Origin: Skermanella mucosa
Lineage (GTDB): Bacteria; Pseudomonadota; Alphaproteobacteria; Azospirillales; Azospirillaceae
Assembly: GCF_016765655.2 (NCBI RefSeq)
Contig: NZ_CP086106.1
Location: forward strand, 5,044,501-5,108,500
Direction of reading: 5' to 3'
DNA length: 64,000 nucleotides
Numbering within the stretch: position 1 is the stretch's first letter; the number at the start of each line of letters is the position of its first letter. A program made the position numbers and the translations under genes. The notes under the pieces are model-generated. The model worked only from the letters and a program-made list of their open reading frames with translations. It did no database searches and was not told where the DNA came from. Positions 56,777 to 64,000 of the stretch are shown piece by piece.

Positions 56777-58111
56777 TCAGTTCGCCGCGGCGCCGGTGGC
56801 GGCGGGCCGCAGGAAGCCGCCCCGGCTGACCCGCGCAACCGCCGGCTCGGCCGCAGCCCGCTGCTCCAGCTCGGCCCGCTCGGCCGCGGCCAGGATCGCC
56901 CTGACCGAGGTCACGATCACCACGGACAGGAAGAACACCGTGTAATAGGCCATGGACAGCGCCGCCCCGGCGACGAAATAGCTGATGAAGCTGACCTGCA
57001 TCATCCGGCCCAGGTGGAATGCCCATTCGAACTCCGGCCGGTCCCGGCTCATCCGGATGATCGCCCGGGTGTTCAGCCAGCCGACCAGGCCGATGCCGAG
57101 GAAGATCGCCAGCCCGACCGGTCCCTGGTCGCCCAGCACCTGGAAATAGATGCTGTGGGCCGCGCGCTGCGGCCGGCCGGGGACATAGCGCTGGAACACC
57201 TGCCGGACCTCGGTCGTGGCGAGGCCGCCGCCGACCACGGGCCGGTCCGCGGCCACCCGCATCGCGTAGTTCCAGGCGTCGAACCGGCCCTGGACCGACT
57301 CGTCCTTCTGGAAGTTCTCGATGGTGCCGATGCGCTCCTTCCAGGTCGCCGGCATCATCGTCACGGCCGGCACGAAGGAGGCCAGCAGGAGCACCATGGT
57401 CACGAACTTGCCCGACGAGCGCAGCCAGAACACGAAGGCCGTCACGCTGAGCGCCAGGAACCCCCCGCGCGAGTAGCTCCCGATCACCGAGATGATGGTC
57501 AGCGCCATGGCCAGCGCGAGGCCGATCTTGATCAGCCGGTTGGCCGTGGTCACCCGCAGGTAGTTCATCAGCGGGATGACCATGCAGCAGGCCAGCGCCA
57601 GGTGGTTGCGGTCCTCGATGATCGATTCCGGCGGCCCCAGCACGGTGTAGGCGCCGCCGTTGACGATCGTGAAGCCGCCGCCCTTGACCCCGAAATAGCC
57701 GATCGACAGCGTGATCATCCAGATCAGCGCCTGGATGCGGACTTGGCTGCGCATGATCGCCGCGACGGCCAGCGCGAAGACCAGGTTCTTGATGTGCAGG
57801 TCCCAGTGGAACCACGAGTTGGACGGGGCCAGCGAGGTCGCCGTCGTCAGCGTCATCCAGGCCATGAACAGCATGATCATGACCGTGGCGGCGTTCATCG
57901 GCAGCCGCTTCGGCTCCTTCGCCACCAGCCACGCGATGAAGGTGATGACGACGATCACCAGGTTGAGCTGAAGGGTGTAGGTGAAATCCCAGGTCAGGCG
58001 GTGCGGGCTCATGATCGCGATCCAGGCCCAGGTGAGCACGCCGACCGCCGGCATCGTCAGCGCCATCACCGCGAGGACCAGGAACAGCATGAACAGAATG
58101 AGGGAGCGCAT
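56777..58111 (-). CDS. Exosortase A-associated O-antigen ligase-like protein
   Basis: 444-residue polytopic membrane protein with about 11 helices and the periplasmic loop expected of Wzy/O-antigen-ligase proteins (VQGRFDAWNYAMRVAADRPVVGGGLATTE...AHSIYFQVLGDQGPVGL). The opening (FMLFLVLAVMALTMPAVGVLTWAWIAIMSPHR) is characteristic of the exosortase A-associated O-glycosylation ligase family. It would polymerise or transfer exopolysaccharide repeat units at the periplasmic face. It is first in the minus-strand operon with two glycosyltransferases. Confidence 0.9.
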   Translation of the reverse strand: MRSLILFMLFLVLAVMALTMPAVGVLTWAWIAIMSPHRLTWDFTYTLQLNLVIVVITFIAWLVAKEPKRLPMNAATVMIMLFMAWMTLTTATSLAPSNSWFHWDLHIKNLVFALAVAAIMRSQVRIQALIWMITLSIGYFGVKGGGFTIVNGGAYTVLGPPESIIEDRNHLALACCMVIPLMNYLRVTTANRLIKIGLALAMALTIISVIGSYSRGGFLALSVTAFVFWLRSSGKFVTMVLLLASFVPAVTMMPATWKERIGTIENFQKDESVQGRFDAWNYAMRVAADRPVVGGGLATTEVRQVFQRYVPGRPQRAAHSIYFQVLGDQGPVGLAIFLGIGLVGWLNTRAIIRMSRDRPEFEWAFHLGRMMQVSFISYFVAGAALSMAYYTVFFLSVVIVTSVRAILAAAERAELEQRAAAEPAVARVSRGGFLRPAATGAAAN

Positions 58112-58427
58112 TCAGTGCCCGTCCACCGGAATTTCAAAACCCGTAAAAATCTTTGAAAAGACCATTCGCCGGAATGGCCGGCCGCGGCGGCCCGGCCCGC
58201 ATCATGGCGGCCATTTACGGTGCCCGGACCCGTAAGGGTCAAATCGAACTTGGAAGTAAGCCCATTTCGCCCCGCCGGTCCCCTTTGACTTTTTGCATAG
58301 GGATATGGCGGGTGTGTTTCATGCCGCTTGGCAATATTTCCCGGGTATCGGCGGCATCCTTCAAGGCGGACCAACCGTTTGCTCCGTGGAGCTGACTCCT
58401 GAAGGATCGGGCCCGAAAGGAACTAGG
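58112..58427. other. Divergent promoter region of the exopolysaccharide genes
   Basis: About 315 bases separate the ligase operon (minus) and a glycosyltransferase gene (plus). It is more AT-rich than the genes. A dyad TTACGG-N9-CCGTAA lies at 58215-58235 and may be an operator. I looked for a sigma-54 (-24/-12) promoter to match PrsR and found no convincing one. Confidence 0.45.
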
Positions 58428-59876
58428 TTGACTGGGTTTGCTTCTTCACAGATTGATCAGGCCATGGTTTCGGCATCCGGCCGCGACGGCGAGGAGCGGA
58501 GCGACCGGGATCCCCTGAAGGTGCTGATCCTGTCCTGGTACTTCCCGCCGTCCAACACGATCGGCGCGATCCGGGTCGGCAAGCTGGCCAAGTACCTGAT
58601 GCGCCGCCATGTGGACGTGCGCGTGGTGACCGCGCGCGAACCCGACCTCGCCAAGACCCTGCCGCTGGAGATCCCGCCGGAGCGGGTCGTCTATACCCGC
58701 GCGGTGGACGTCAACCGGCCGATCGACGTTGTCGGCAACCTGCGCAACCGGCTGCTCCGCCGAACCCCGGCGCCCGGCGGCGGCGCATCGGCCGGCGCCG
58801 GGGGCGGCGTCGGCGGGGGCCGCGGCACCCTGGTCGGCCGGGTGCTGTCCACGGTCAGCGACTTCTATCTCAACCTGTCCAACCTGCCGGACCGCTATGT
58901 CGGCTGGCTGCCCTGGGCCGTGGCGGGGGCCAGGCGCACCTGCCGCGACTGGAAGCCCGACCTGATCTACGTGACCGGCCCGCCCTTCACCGCCTTCCTC
59001 GCCGGCCACCATCTCAGCGCCAAGCTGGGCGTTCCCTGGATCGCCGAGTTCCGCGACCGCTGGGCCGACGACCCCTATTTCGAGGCGCCGGACTGGCGGA
59101 TGGCGCTGCTCGACCGCATGGAGCGGCGGGTCGCCGGCAGCGCCAGCGGCATCGTCACCGTGTCCGAGCCCTGGACCGAGTTCTACCGCGCCAAGTACGG
59201 CAAGCCGGTGGCGACCATCTACAACGGCTACGACCCCCAGGACTTCCCGCTGCCGACCGAGCCTCCTCCCGCCTCGCCGGACCTGACCATCACCTATGCC
59301 GGCGTGCTCTATTCCGGCCGGCGGGACCCCTCGCCGCTGTTCCAGGCGCTGGCCTTGCTGGGACCGGAGCGGGAGCGGGTCCGGATCGAGTTCTACGGCA
59401 GCGACCCCGGGCTGGTATTCCCACCGGCCGAACGGGCGGGCGTCACCGACCGGGTCGCGGTCCACCCCGCCGTGCCCTACAAGCGGTCGCTGGAGATCCA
59501 GCGCCGGTCCGACGTGCTGCTGCTGCTGCAGTGGAACAACCCGCGCGAACAGGGCAACGTGCCGGCCAAGCTGTTCGAGTATTTCGGCGTGCTCCGCCCC
59601 ATCCTCGGCATCGGGCTGGAGGACGGCGTGCCGGCACGCCTGATCCGCGAGCGTCAGGCCGGCTTCTTCTCCAACGATCCCCAGGCCATCGCCGACCAGA
59701 TCCGCCGCTGGCTGGCCGCCAAGGACGCCGCCGGCGGCCGCCTGGAACGCCTGCCGCCATCGGCGCGGGAGGGCCTGTCGCGCGACATCCAGTTCGAGCG
59801 CCTGCTGGACTTCTGCGCCAAGGTCATCCAGCCCGCCGCCGCCGACTGCGCCACCCGCAAGCCCAGGGACGCCTGA
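58428..59876 (+). CDS. GT4-like glycosyltransferase
   Basis: 482-residue enzyme: N-terminal VLILSWYFPPSNTIGAIRV, then IYVTGPPFTAFLAGHHL, WIAEFRDRWADDPY, VSEPWTEFYRAKYG and IYNGYDPQDF. The C-terminal half has ITYAGVLYSGRRDP, and NNPREQGNVPAKLFEYFGVLRPIL with the GT4-type Glu. A Gly/Ala-rich insertion (about residues 117-137) looks like a flexible loop. The TTG at 58428 has AAAGGA six bases upstream, whereas the first ATG (58464) has none, so the TTG was chosen. It forms part of the exopolysaccharide locus. Confidence 0.87.
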   Translation: MTGFASSQIDQAMVSASGRDGEERSDRDPLKVLILSWYFPPSNTIGAIRVGKLAKYLMRRHVDVRVVTAREPDLAKTLPLEIPPERVVYTRAVDVNRPIDVVGNLRNRLLRRTPAPGGGASAGAGGGVGGGRGTLVGRVLSTVSDFYLNLSNLPDRYVGWLPWAVAGARRTCRDWKPDLIYVTGPPFTAFLAGHHLSAKLGVPWIAEFRDRWADDPYFEAPDWRMALLDRMERRVAGSASGIVTVSEPWTEFYRAKYGKPVATIYNGYDPQDFPLPTEPPPASPDLTITYAGVLYSGRRDPSPLFQALALLGPERERVRIEFYGSDPGLVFPPAERAGVTDRVAVHPAVPYKRSLEIQRRSDVLLLLQWNNPREQGNVPAKLFEYFGVLRPILGIGLEDGVPARLIRERQAGFFSNDPQAIADQIRRWLAAKDAAGGRLERLPPSAREGLSRDIQFERLLDFCAKVIQPAAADCATRKPRDA

Positions 59877-60511
59877 GGGGTTCAGGCGAATTCGAGGCTG
59901 CGGCGATGGTGGACCGGAACCACCGCCGGGCGCGCCGGTCACCGCTTCAGCCCCCAACCGGCCTGCGACCAAACGAGAGACTGAGCAGATCGAGCATCGC
60001 CGTCATGCGACGACGGGTTTGGGTCATGAGGAGCGGACCATCCTCGACATTTCCGTGGCTTCCGCAGCCATTCACCAGCCCAGGACGACCGGGGCCCCGG
60101 CATTGGTAGTCTTGATGATTTGTTCGTATGGACCGTTGTCAGCGACAACAAACATGAGCGTCGGCCGGCCAACGCGGCCGTTCCGACCGGCCCGTAATTT
60201 CGGATAGTGGCTTACGATCTAAAGCAGCATGCCTCGGCAGTAACTTTCCGAATATGACCCATACGCCAACTGACTTGTCGAGTTACAATCAGAAAATTAC
60301 TTGCTCGTTACTCGGAAACATGATTGGCGATAATTTGCTTGGCACCATCGCCATTTACATGAAGCAGCCATCTTTTGGACAGGTTGCAGTGTATAGTCGC
60401 ACATTCTTTTTCCTGCACGGCTACCCCCTGGGAGAGCATCGGCTGCGCCAGCTCAGGTGGTAGAGTCATTTTAAGACGACAACTCCTCAGATTATTTCAT
60501 AAGAGGCCGAT
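59877..60511. other. Long non-coding stretch, partly AT-rich, with ORF remnants
   Basis: About 635 bases without a convincing gene. On the minus strand two short protein-like fragments appear in different frames: one ending at 60072 (MFVVADNGPYEQIIKTTNAG...) and one ending at 59947 (MTQTRRRMTAMLDLLSLSFG). They look like pieces of decayed genes. From about 60200 to 60500 the base composition drops markedly, unlike its surroundings, which suggests acquired or degraded DNA. A 69-codon plus-strand frame at 60254 has no family character. Confidence 0.45.
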
Positions 60512-61258
60512 ATGGGATTTTCAGCTCAACAGGGCCGACGGCCTCGATCCGCCATTCCAGCCGCCACCGCCTTCGCCTTGTTGCCCCTGGCCGGAGTCCT
60601 GTTGGCCGGATGCGTCGAACCGGGAGTCGGAGAGCCGCTGATCGTTTCCCGATCGTCGCCTGTGGTCCCCATGGCCCCGGTCCCCGTGACCAGCGCTCCC
60701 TCGGATCACGCGGGCATGAAGGTCGTGCAGCCTCCCTTTGAAATGCGAACGGTCCAGGCTCTTTCCGGACACCCCAGGACGGAAGTCGCCCTCCTGGAGT
60801 CCGCACCCCGAGGTTCCGGCTTCGCGCCGGCGACGGAAGCTCCCAAGAGCACGTCCATCGCGGAAACCGACCTGATCCAGTCTCCGGCGATGCCGCACCT
60901 CACCATGGCAGACCGCGTCGTGGCGTTGCAGACCCAGACGATGCTCGCCGGCCTGGCATGCGGCAATGTGTGGGCCGATGCGGCGGCGTTTCAGAAATAT
61001 GCGGACTTCACCGTCCGGAATTCATCCCTGCTCCGCAATTCCCAGTTGGACGTGGCCTCGAGGCTGGGCGGCGTGCACGCTTTCGACAAGATGCACACCC
61101 GCATTTCCAACGGCGAGTCCAAGCGCCTGATCGACCTCGGCGACACCGCTTATTGCGCCGAGATGAGAACTCCGTTCTACGTCGTGGTGTCCCTCGACGA
61201 GCAGCGGCTTGCCGCCATGGCGATGGACAACGAGACCGTCATCGCGTCGCTCCAGTGA
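60512..61258 (+). CDS. Putative lipoprotein
   Basis: 248-residue protein with a lipoprotein signal: basic N-terminus, hydrophobic stretch, and lipobox LAGC at 31-34. The mature N-terminal part is Pro/Ser-rich, and the C-terminal part (about 130-248) is ordered, with Cys-containing segments (LACGNVWAD, AYCAEM) that could form a disulfide. AAGAGG precedes the ATG at 60512. No family is recognised. Its neighbours on both sides appear accessory, so it may be a lineage-specific envelope protein. Confidence 0.75.
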   Translation: MGFSAQQGRRPRSAIPAATAFALLPLAGVLLAGCVEPGVGEPLIVSRSSPVVPMAPVPVTSAPSDHAGMKVVQPPFEMRTVQALSGHPRTEVALLESAPRGSGFAPATEAPKSTSIAETDLIQSPAMPHLTMADRVVALQTQTMLAGLACGNVWADAAAFQKYADFTVRNSSLLRNSQLDVASRLGGVHAFDKMHTRISNGESKRLIDLGDTAYCAEMRTPFYVVVSLDEQRLAAMAMDNETVIASLQ

Positions 61259-61354
61259 GATCAGCGGCTTCCTTCGCAATTTCCCATCCCAGGCATTGAC
61301 CTGCGCAAGGCGGCGTGCCCTTGCACCTGATCCGCGAGCGTCAGGCACAGGTCA

Positions 61355-62503
61355 TCAGTAGCGGAAATCGGGCCTTGTGACCACGCCCAGCAAGGTGCCG
61401 GTGGAATTCGTGACAAGTAGCGCCTGCGGCCTTGACGCTGGCGTCGAGCCCGCCGGGAAGAATTTCGCAGACAGGTCCCCGGTGGAAACGCCGACATCCA
61501 CTGTGTCGATCAACATCGCTGGCGTGGCGGCGACGACGTCGGCGACAGTGGATGCCGTCACGTCGACCAACCCGCCATCCTCGGTCGCCTTGACGGAGAA
61601 GTACTCAAGCAGCATCGTCGGAGTCAGCAGCCGGTAGGGTGGCGGAGCCGTAGGATCGGGGACAAGCGCAAGCGGCGGCCGGGCGCTTCGGACGACATCC
61701 AGCGCCAAGGCGAGCGTGTCGGTTGAAGAGACTACAGTCGGCGCTACAAACTTTACGGTGGTCAGCAGCTTGCCCGGAAGGTAGGCCTCCGGCGTCGGCA
61801 CCGTGCGGATCACGGCCGGCACCGTCGAGTGGCGACTCACCCATGCTCTCGTGGACGCGCAACGGAACCCGATGAATTCCAGAATTCCGTCGTGAACCTG
61901 TTTGTGATTGATGTGCCTGTAATGGACAGGTTCGTGATGCGCGATCCTGTTCCTGAAATCGTTGATGGCGGCCACCCGATCCTTGACGTAGCCCCTTCCC
62001 TTGCCGGCCGGCAGGTTGGGGAAAACCGTTTCGAGGATGCTCTTGCCGCTCACGGGGTCAGGCAACGGCCACAGCCAGCTGTAGTCACGACGAAAGAGGT
62101 TGGACCAGAAGTCGAACGTGAGCGCCGCGATGATGTCGTCCGGCTTCGGACACATGTTGCCGTTCGCTGCCAGCCTGCCGATCGCTCTCTGAATGGCCGC
62201 CTGTGGCTGGATGTTCAGGCGATTATACAGTCGCCCGGAAGCGGGATCCATCCAACCAGGACCGCCGAAATTGCGTGAGAACGCCTCGTGCATCGCGTTT
62301 CGGGTTATCACCTCGGCGACGTGCAGCGGGTACAGGAACGACTTCGCGATCCTGGCATTCCAGAGATACAACTTCATTGCCATGTCGCGGTCCGAGCCGC
62401 CCGCAGCCATGAGGTATGGCGCCAATCGCGAGGGCGATATCGCCGCATCCAGGTCGCTATGTATCTGCCCTGTATAGTGGAACAGTTCTTGACTTTCCGC
62501 CAT
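61355..62503 (-). CDS. Abi-like HEPN protein fused to a CBS-like module
   Basis: 382-residue protein. The N-terminal ~220 residues match Abi-like (Abi_2) HEPN proteins: ISPSRLAPYL, an early helix RIAKSFLYPLHVAEVITRNAMHEAF, and the catalytic-type motif FRNRIAHHEPV, a R-x4-H (Arg184, His189) with the usual NR in between. HEPN proteins of this class are usually RNases in abortive infection or toxin-antitoxin systems. The C-terminal ~135 residues (about 245-382) look like a CBS pair, ending QALLVTNSTGTLLGVVTRPDF. CBS domains bind adenosine nucleotides, so the RNase may be gated by nucleotide levels. No ribosome site is strong. Confidence 0.75.
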   Translation of the reverse strand: MAESQELFHYTGQIHSDLDAAISPSRLAPYLMAAGGSDRDMAMKLYLWNARIAKSFLYPLHVAEVITRNAMHEAFSRNFGGPGWMDPASGRLYNRLNIQPQAAIQRAIGRLAANGNMCPKPDDIIAALTFDFWSNLFRRDYSWLWPLPDPVSGKSILETVFPNLPAGKGRGYVKDRVAAINDFRNRIAHHEPVHYRHINHKQVHDGILEFIGFRCASTRAWVSRHSTVPAVIRTVPTPEAYLPGKLLTTVKFVAPTVVSSTDTLALALDVVRSARPPLALVPDPTAPPPYRLLTPTMLLEYFSVKATEDGGLVDVTASTVADVVAATPAMLIDTVDVGVSTGDLSAKFFPAGSTPASRPQALLVTNSTGTLLGVVTRPDFRY

Positions 62504-62516
62504 TGCTCACTATTCT
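62489..62516 (+). promoter_or_regulatory. Divergent promoter over the start of the Abi-like gene
   Basis: TTGACT (62489-62494) and TATTCT (62511-62516) with a 16-base spacer read to the right, away from the Abi-like gene whose start codon lies inside the spacer. It would transcribe toward the terminator at 62557-62590. Confidence 0.5.
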
Positions 62517-62522
62517 CGGTCT

Positions 62523-62592
62523 CAGAGCAGCTAGCGCAACGCAAGGCGCAGCACAGACCCCGGACCAGGTACGCCGCGTCCGGGGTTTTTCA
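62523..62592 (+). ncRNA. Candidate small RNA divergent from the Abi-like gene
   Basis: The promoter at 62489-62516 and the terminator at 62557-62590 delimit about 70 transcribed bases with no coding frame. The 5' part can pair internally (GCGC with GCGC, and GGTCT with AGACC if the start is slightly earlier), competing with the terminator stem. RNA-controlled HEPN toxins exist, so an RNA partner for the Abi-like protein is conceivable. This is a sequence prediction only. Confidence 0.35.
62557..62590 (+). terminator. Rho-independent terminator, right-facing
   Basis: An eight-base stem (CCCCGGAC 62558-62565 with GTCCGGGG 62578-62585, loop of 12), extended by an A-T pair, is followed by TTTTT-CA-TTTTT. 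No known plus-strand gene precedes it, so it implies a short transcript. Confidence 0.75.
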
Positions 62593-62740
62593 TTTTTATA
62601 TGGCTGGCTGCGGATTTTCCACCCTTATAAGCTGTGGCAGCGATACAGGCACGTCGCAAGAAAGCGTCTCGGGTTTTTCGGCACGTGTCACTCGCCGGTG
62701 TTCCGGCCGGAACGGAAGATTCATCCATTTCATCTTTTGC

Positions 62741-62832
62741 GATGCGTTGGGCCACGGCCCAACCTACGGTTTGATGCAGGGCGGAAGTGATGCGGGCCGC
62801 CGATCGTAGGTTGGACCGTGGCCCAACGCATC
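62741..62832. repeat. 28-bp inverted repeat
   Basis: Arms 62741-62768 and 62805-62832 are inverted copies with a single mismatch, separated by 36 bases. Each arm carries CGTAGGTTGG and GGCCCAACGCATC, the type of sequence that recurs as intergenic palindromes in many proteobacteria. There is no coding frame inside. It probably belongs to a dispersed non-autonomous repeat family. Confidence 0.88.
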
Positions 62833-62894
62833 GGTCCGGCTGCCCCGGGCGGAACACCAGCCTTTCCGTTGCTCCGCAAGCTCCCGAAGCGAAC

Positions 62895-62921
62895 GCCCTC
62901 TCCTCCGGGCAAGGAGAGGGC
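62895..62921. repeat. Hairpin 30 bases after the toroid-protein gene
   Basis: A perfect 10-base stem (GCCCTCTCCT with AGGAGAGGGC, seven-base loop) lies just downstream of the minus-strand gene that ends at 62951. There is no T-run. The sequence is a common intergenic hairpin type and may stabilise or help terminate the transcript. Confidence 0.6.
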
Positions 62922-62950
62922 CAGGACGAAGGGCCGGCTCGATGCCGGCG

Positions 62951-64000
62951 TCAGCCCGCGATCTCCCGCTCCAGCTCGTTCGCGTCGATGAAGAACTTGG
63001 CGGCCCAGTTCAGGTATTCGAAGGTGCCGTAGCCGCCATCCACCGGGAAGGAGCCCTTGACGCCGCCGCGGGTTTCCGGCGGGCCGGCGGTCTCCACGGT
63101 GCGGCGGACATGGGCGTTGACCTTCAGCGCCGCGTCCTGGTAGCGGGCGGCGCCGGTGTCCTGGTACAGCATCAGCCAGCAATGGGCGACCTGGACGGCG
63201 CCGGTCAGGCATATCCAGTCGACCGCCGGCTGCCACTCCGCCGTCAGCCGGCCGGGAAGCGCCCCGTCGGGGCCGACGCAACCCAGCAGGCCGTCGGCCA
63301 GGCGGATGCCAGCCGCGCGGAATTCCGGATCGGGCGAGAAGCGGGACGCCTCCAGGATGCCGCGCAACGCGTAGCCCAGCGTGTGGGTCAGCGGCCGGTG
63401 CGGCTCCTCCAGGCAGCAGTCGGCCATCCAGCCGTTGGGCCGCTGACGGCCGATCGCCCAGCGCACCTGGGCCAGGCCCGCCTCTCCCCAGCCGCGCGAC
63501 GGGTCGATCCGGGCGGCCTCCAGCAGGCCCCAGGCGACATGGGTCTCGTAGCTCTTGTCGTCGGCGCGGGCGAACGGCGTCGGGAAGCGGCGCCAGCAGC
63601 CGTCCGCATCCTGGGTCGCGGCCAGCCACTCCGCGGCCTGGGTCATGGCCGGACGGTAGGCGTCGCCGAACTCCGCCACGCCGGCCGCCAGCCCCAGCAG
63701 GATCTGCCCGGTGTTGAAGGTCACCGGCACCCGCGGGGTCTGGCCGACCATGCCGCCCTGGAACCCGCCCTCCGGGAATTGGATCGACACCAGCCAGTCC
63801 AGCATGCGCCGCGTCCGCTCCCGCAGGTCGGCGTCGCCGCGCAGCCGCGCCTGGACGATCAGCGTCGGCACGATATAGCCGGTCGTCTCCGGATACGACG
63901 GCGCCCAGCCGCTCACCAGGCTGTAATGCCGGGCGACGCCGCCGTCGCGCGAGGCCGAGTTGTCCTGGGCCGCGCGCAGCCAGTCCAGGGATGCGGCGAC
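62951..64000 (-). CDS. Alpha/alpha-toroid (prenyltransferase/squalene oxidase-like repeat) protein, N-terminus beyond window
   Basis: At least 350 residues; the frame stays open to the right edge, so the N-terminus is missing. Repeats of the type 'W....Q..DG.W' and 'G..GGM...P......TG.ILLGL' (for example WLAATQDADGCWRRFPTPFA and WLVSIQFPEGGFQGG) indicate an alpha/alpha barrel as in prenyltransferase/squalene-cyclase and some glycan-modifying enzymes. It lies 3 kb beyond the exopolysaccharide genes, so a role in polysaccharide processing is possible; no catalytic motif decides it. Confidence 0.65.
   Translation of the reverse strand, partial: VAASLDWLRAAQDNSASRDGGVARHYSLVSGWAPSYPETTGYIVPTLIVQARLRGDADLRERTRRMLDWLVSIQFPEGGFQGGMVGQTPRVPVTFNTGQILLGLAAGVAEFGDAYRPAMTQAAEWLAATQDADGCWRRFPTPFARADDKSYETHVAWGLLEAARIDPSRGWGEAGLAQVRWAIGRQRPNGWMADCCLEEPHRPLTHTLGYALRGILEASRFSPDPEFRAAGIRLADGLLGCVGPDGALPGRLTAEWQPAVDWICLTGAVQVAHCWLMLYQDTGAARYQDAALKVNAHVRRTVETAGPPETRGGVKGSFPVDGGYGTFEYLNWAAKFFIDANELEREIAG

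Noticed and set aside
58303-58325. Possible sigma-54 promoter for the plus-strand glycosyltransferase
   Set aside because: A TGGC element is present but the GC of the -12 element is not at the required spacing, so it does not meet the -24/-12 rule.
60254-60463. A 69-codon plus-strand frame in the AT-rich gap
   Set aside because: No ribosome site, no family and no codon bias like its neighbours; kept only as part of the intergenic note.

Overview
The window is a high-GC alphaproteobacterial chromosome segment. The gene content (an rpmH-rnpA-yidD-yidC block, dapD-dapE, a PrsK/PrsR/PrsT exosortase-type regulatory set, several large sensor kinases, a DUF294-CBS protein beside ActP) fits Rhodospirillales/Azospirillaceae, most like Skermanella or Azospirillum. 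That placement is inference from gene content and style; no rRNA is present to confirm it. No tRNA, CRISPR array, prophage or intact insertion sequence was seen.

Layout. 1-5.8 kb: a chemoreceptor cut by the window edge and its small partner, recX, a stand-alone receiver protein, two small unknowns and a branched-chain amino-acid type binding protein. 5.9-10.8 kb: a FIST sensor gene overlapping a 1264-residue hybrid kinase (three PAS, three receivers, Hpt). 10.9-19 kb: a large MscS channel, a family-3 binding protein, and an acetate-transport region (DUF485-actP, then a cNMP/CBS/DUF294 protein with a degenerate exonuclease-like partner). 19.3-27.3 kb: a HisKA_2 kinase, two arsenosugar/selenodomain-type transferases with a phosphotransferase and a YnjB-like binding protein, pgk, and a methyltransferase.

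27.3-35.2 kb: a CYTH-CHAD protein followed by a ParA-type ATPase behind three 11-bp-spaced PhoB-like half sites, a Gly/Ser-rich small protein with a strong terminator, a sensor kinase, a flavin disulfide reductase with a TVP38 membrane protein. 35.2-44.5 kb: housekeeping genes (rpmH, rnpA, yidD, yidC, engB, argB, dapD, dapE) with a decayed BrnT toxin and its surviving HTH antitoxin after argB.

44.8-59.9 kb: signalling and exopolysaccharide genes. A LuxR-type protein with a pseudo-receiver and a PAS hybrid kinase precede prsK-prsR-prsT, then a methyltransferase, two glycosyltransferases and an exosortase-A-type O-antigen ligase on the other strand, and a third glycosyltransferase. The exosortase and PEP-CTERM proteins would have to lie outside the window. 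60-64 kb: a patchier, more AT-rich accessory stretch with a lipoprotein, an Abi-like HEPN protein fused to a CBS-like module (the best candidate for an undescribed defence or stress system here), a divergent promoter-terminator unit that could make a small RNA, two large inverted repeats nearby, and a toroid-fold enzyme cut by the right edge.
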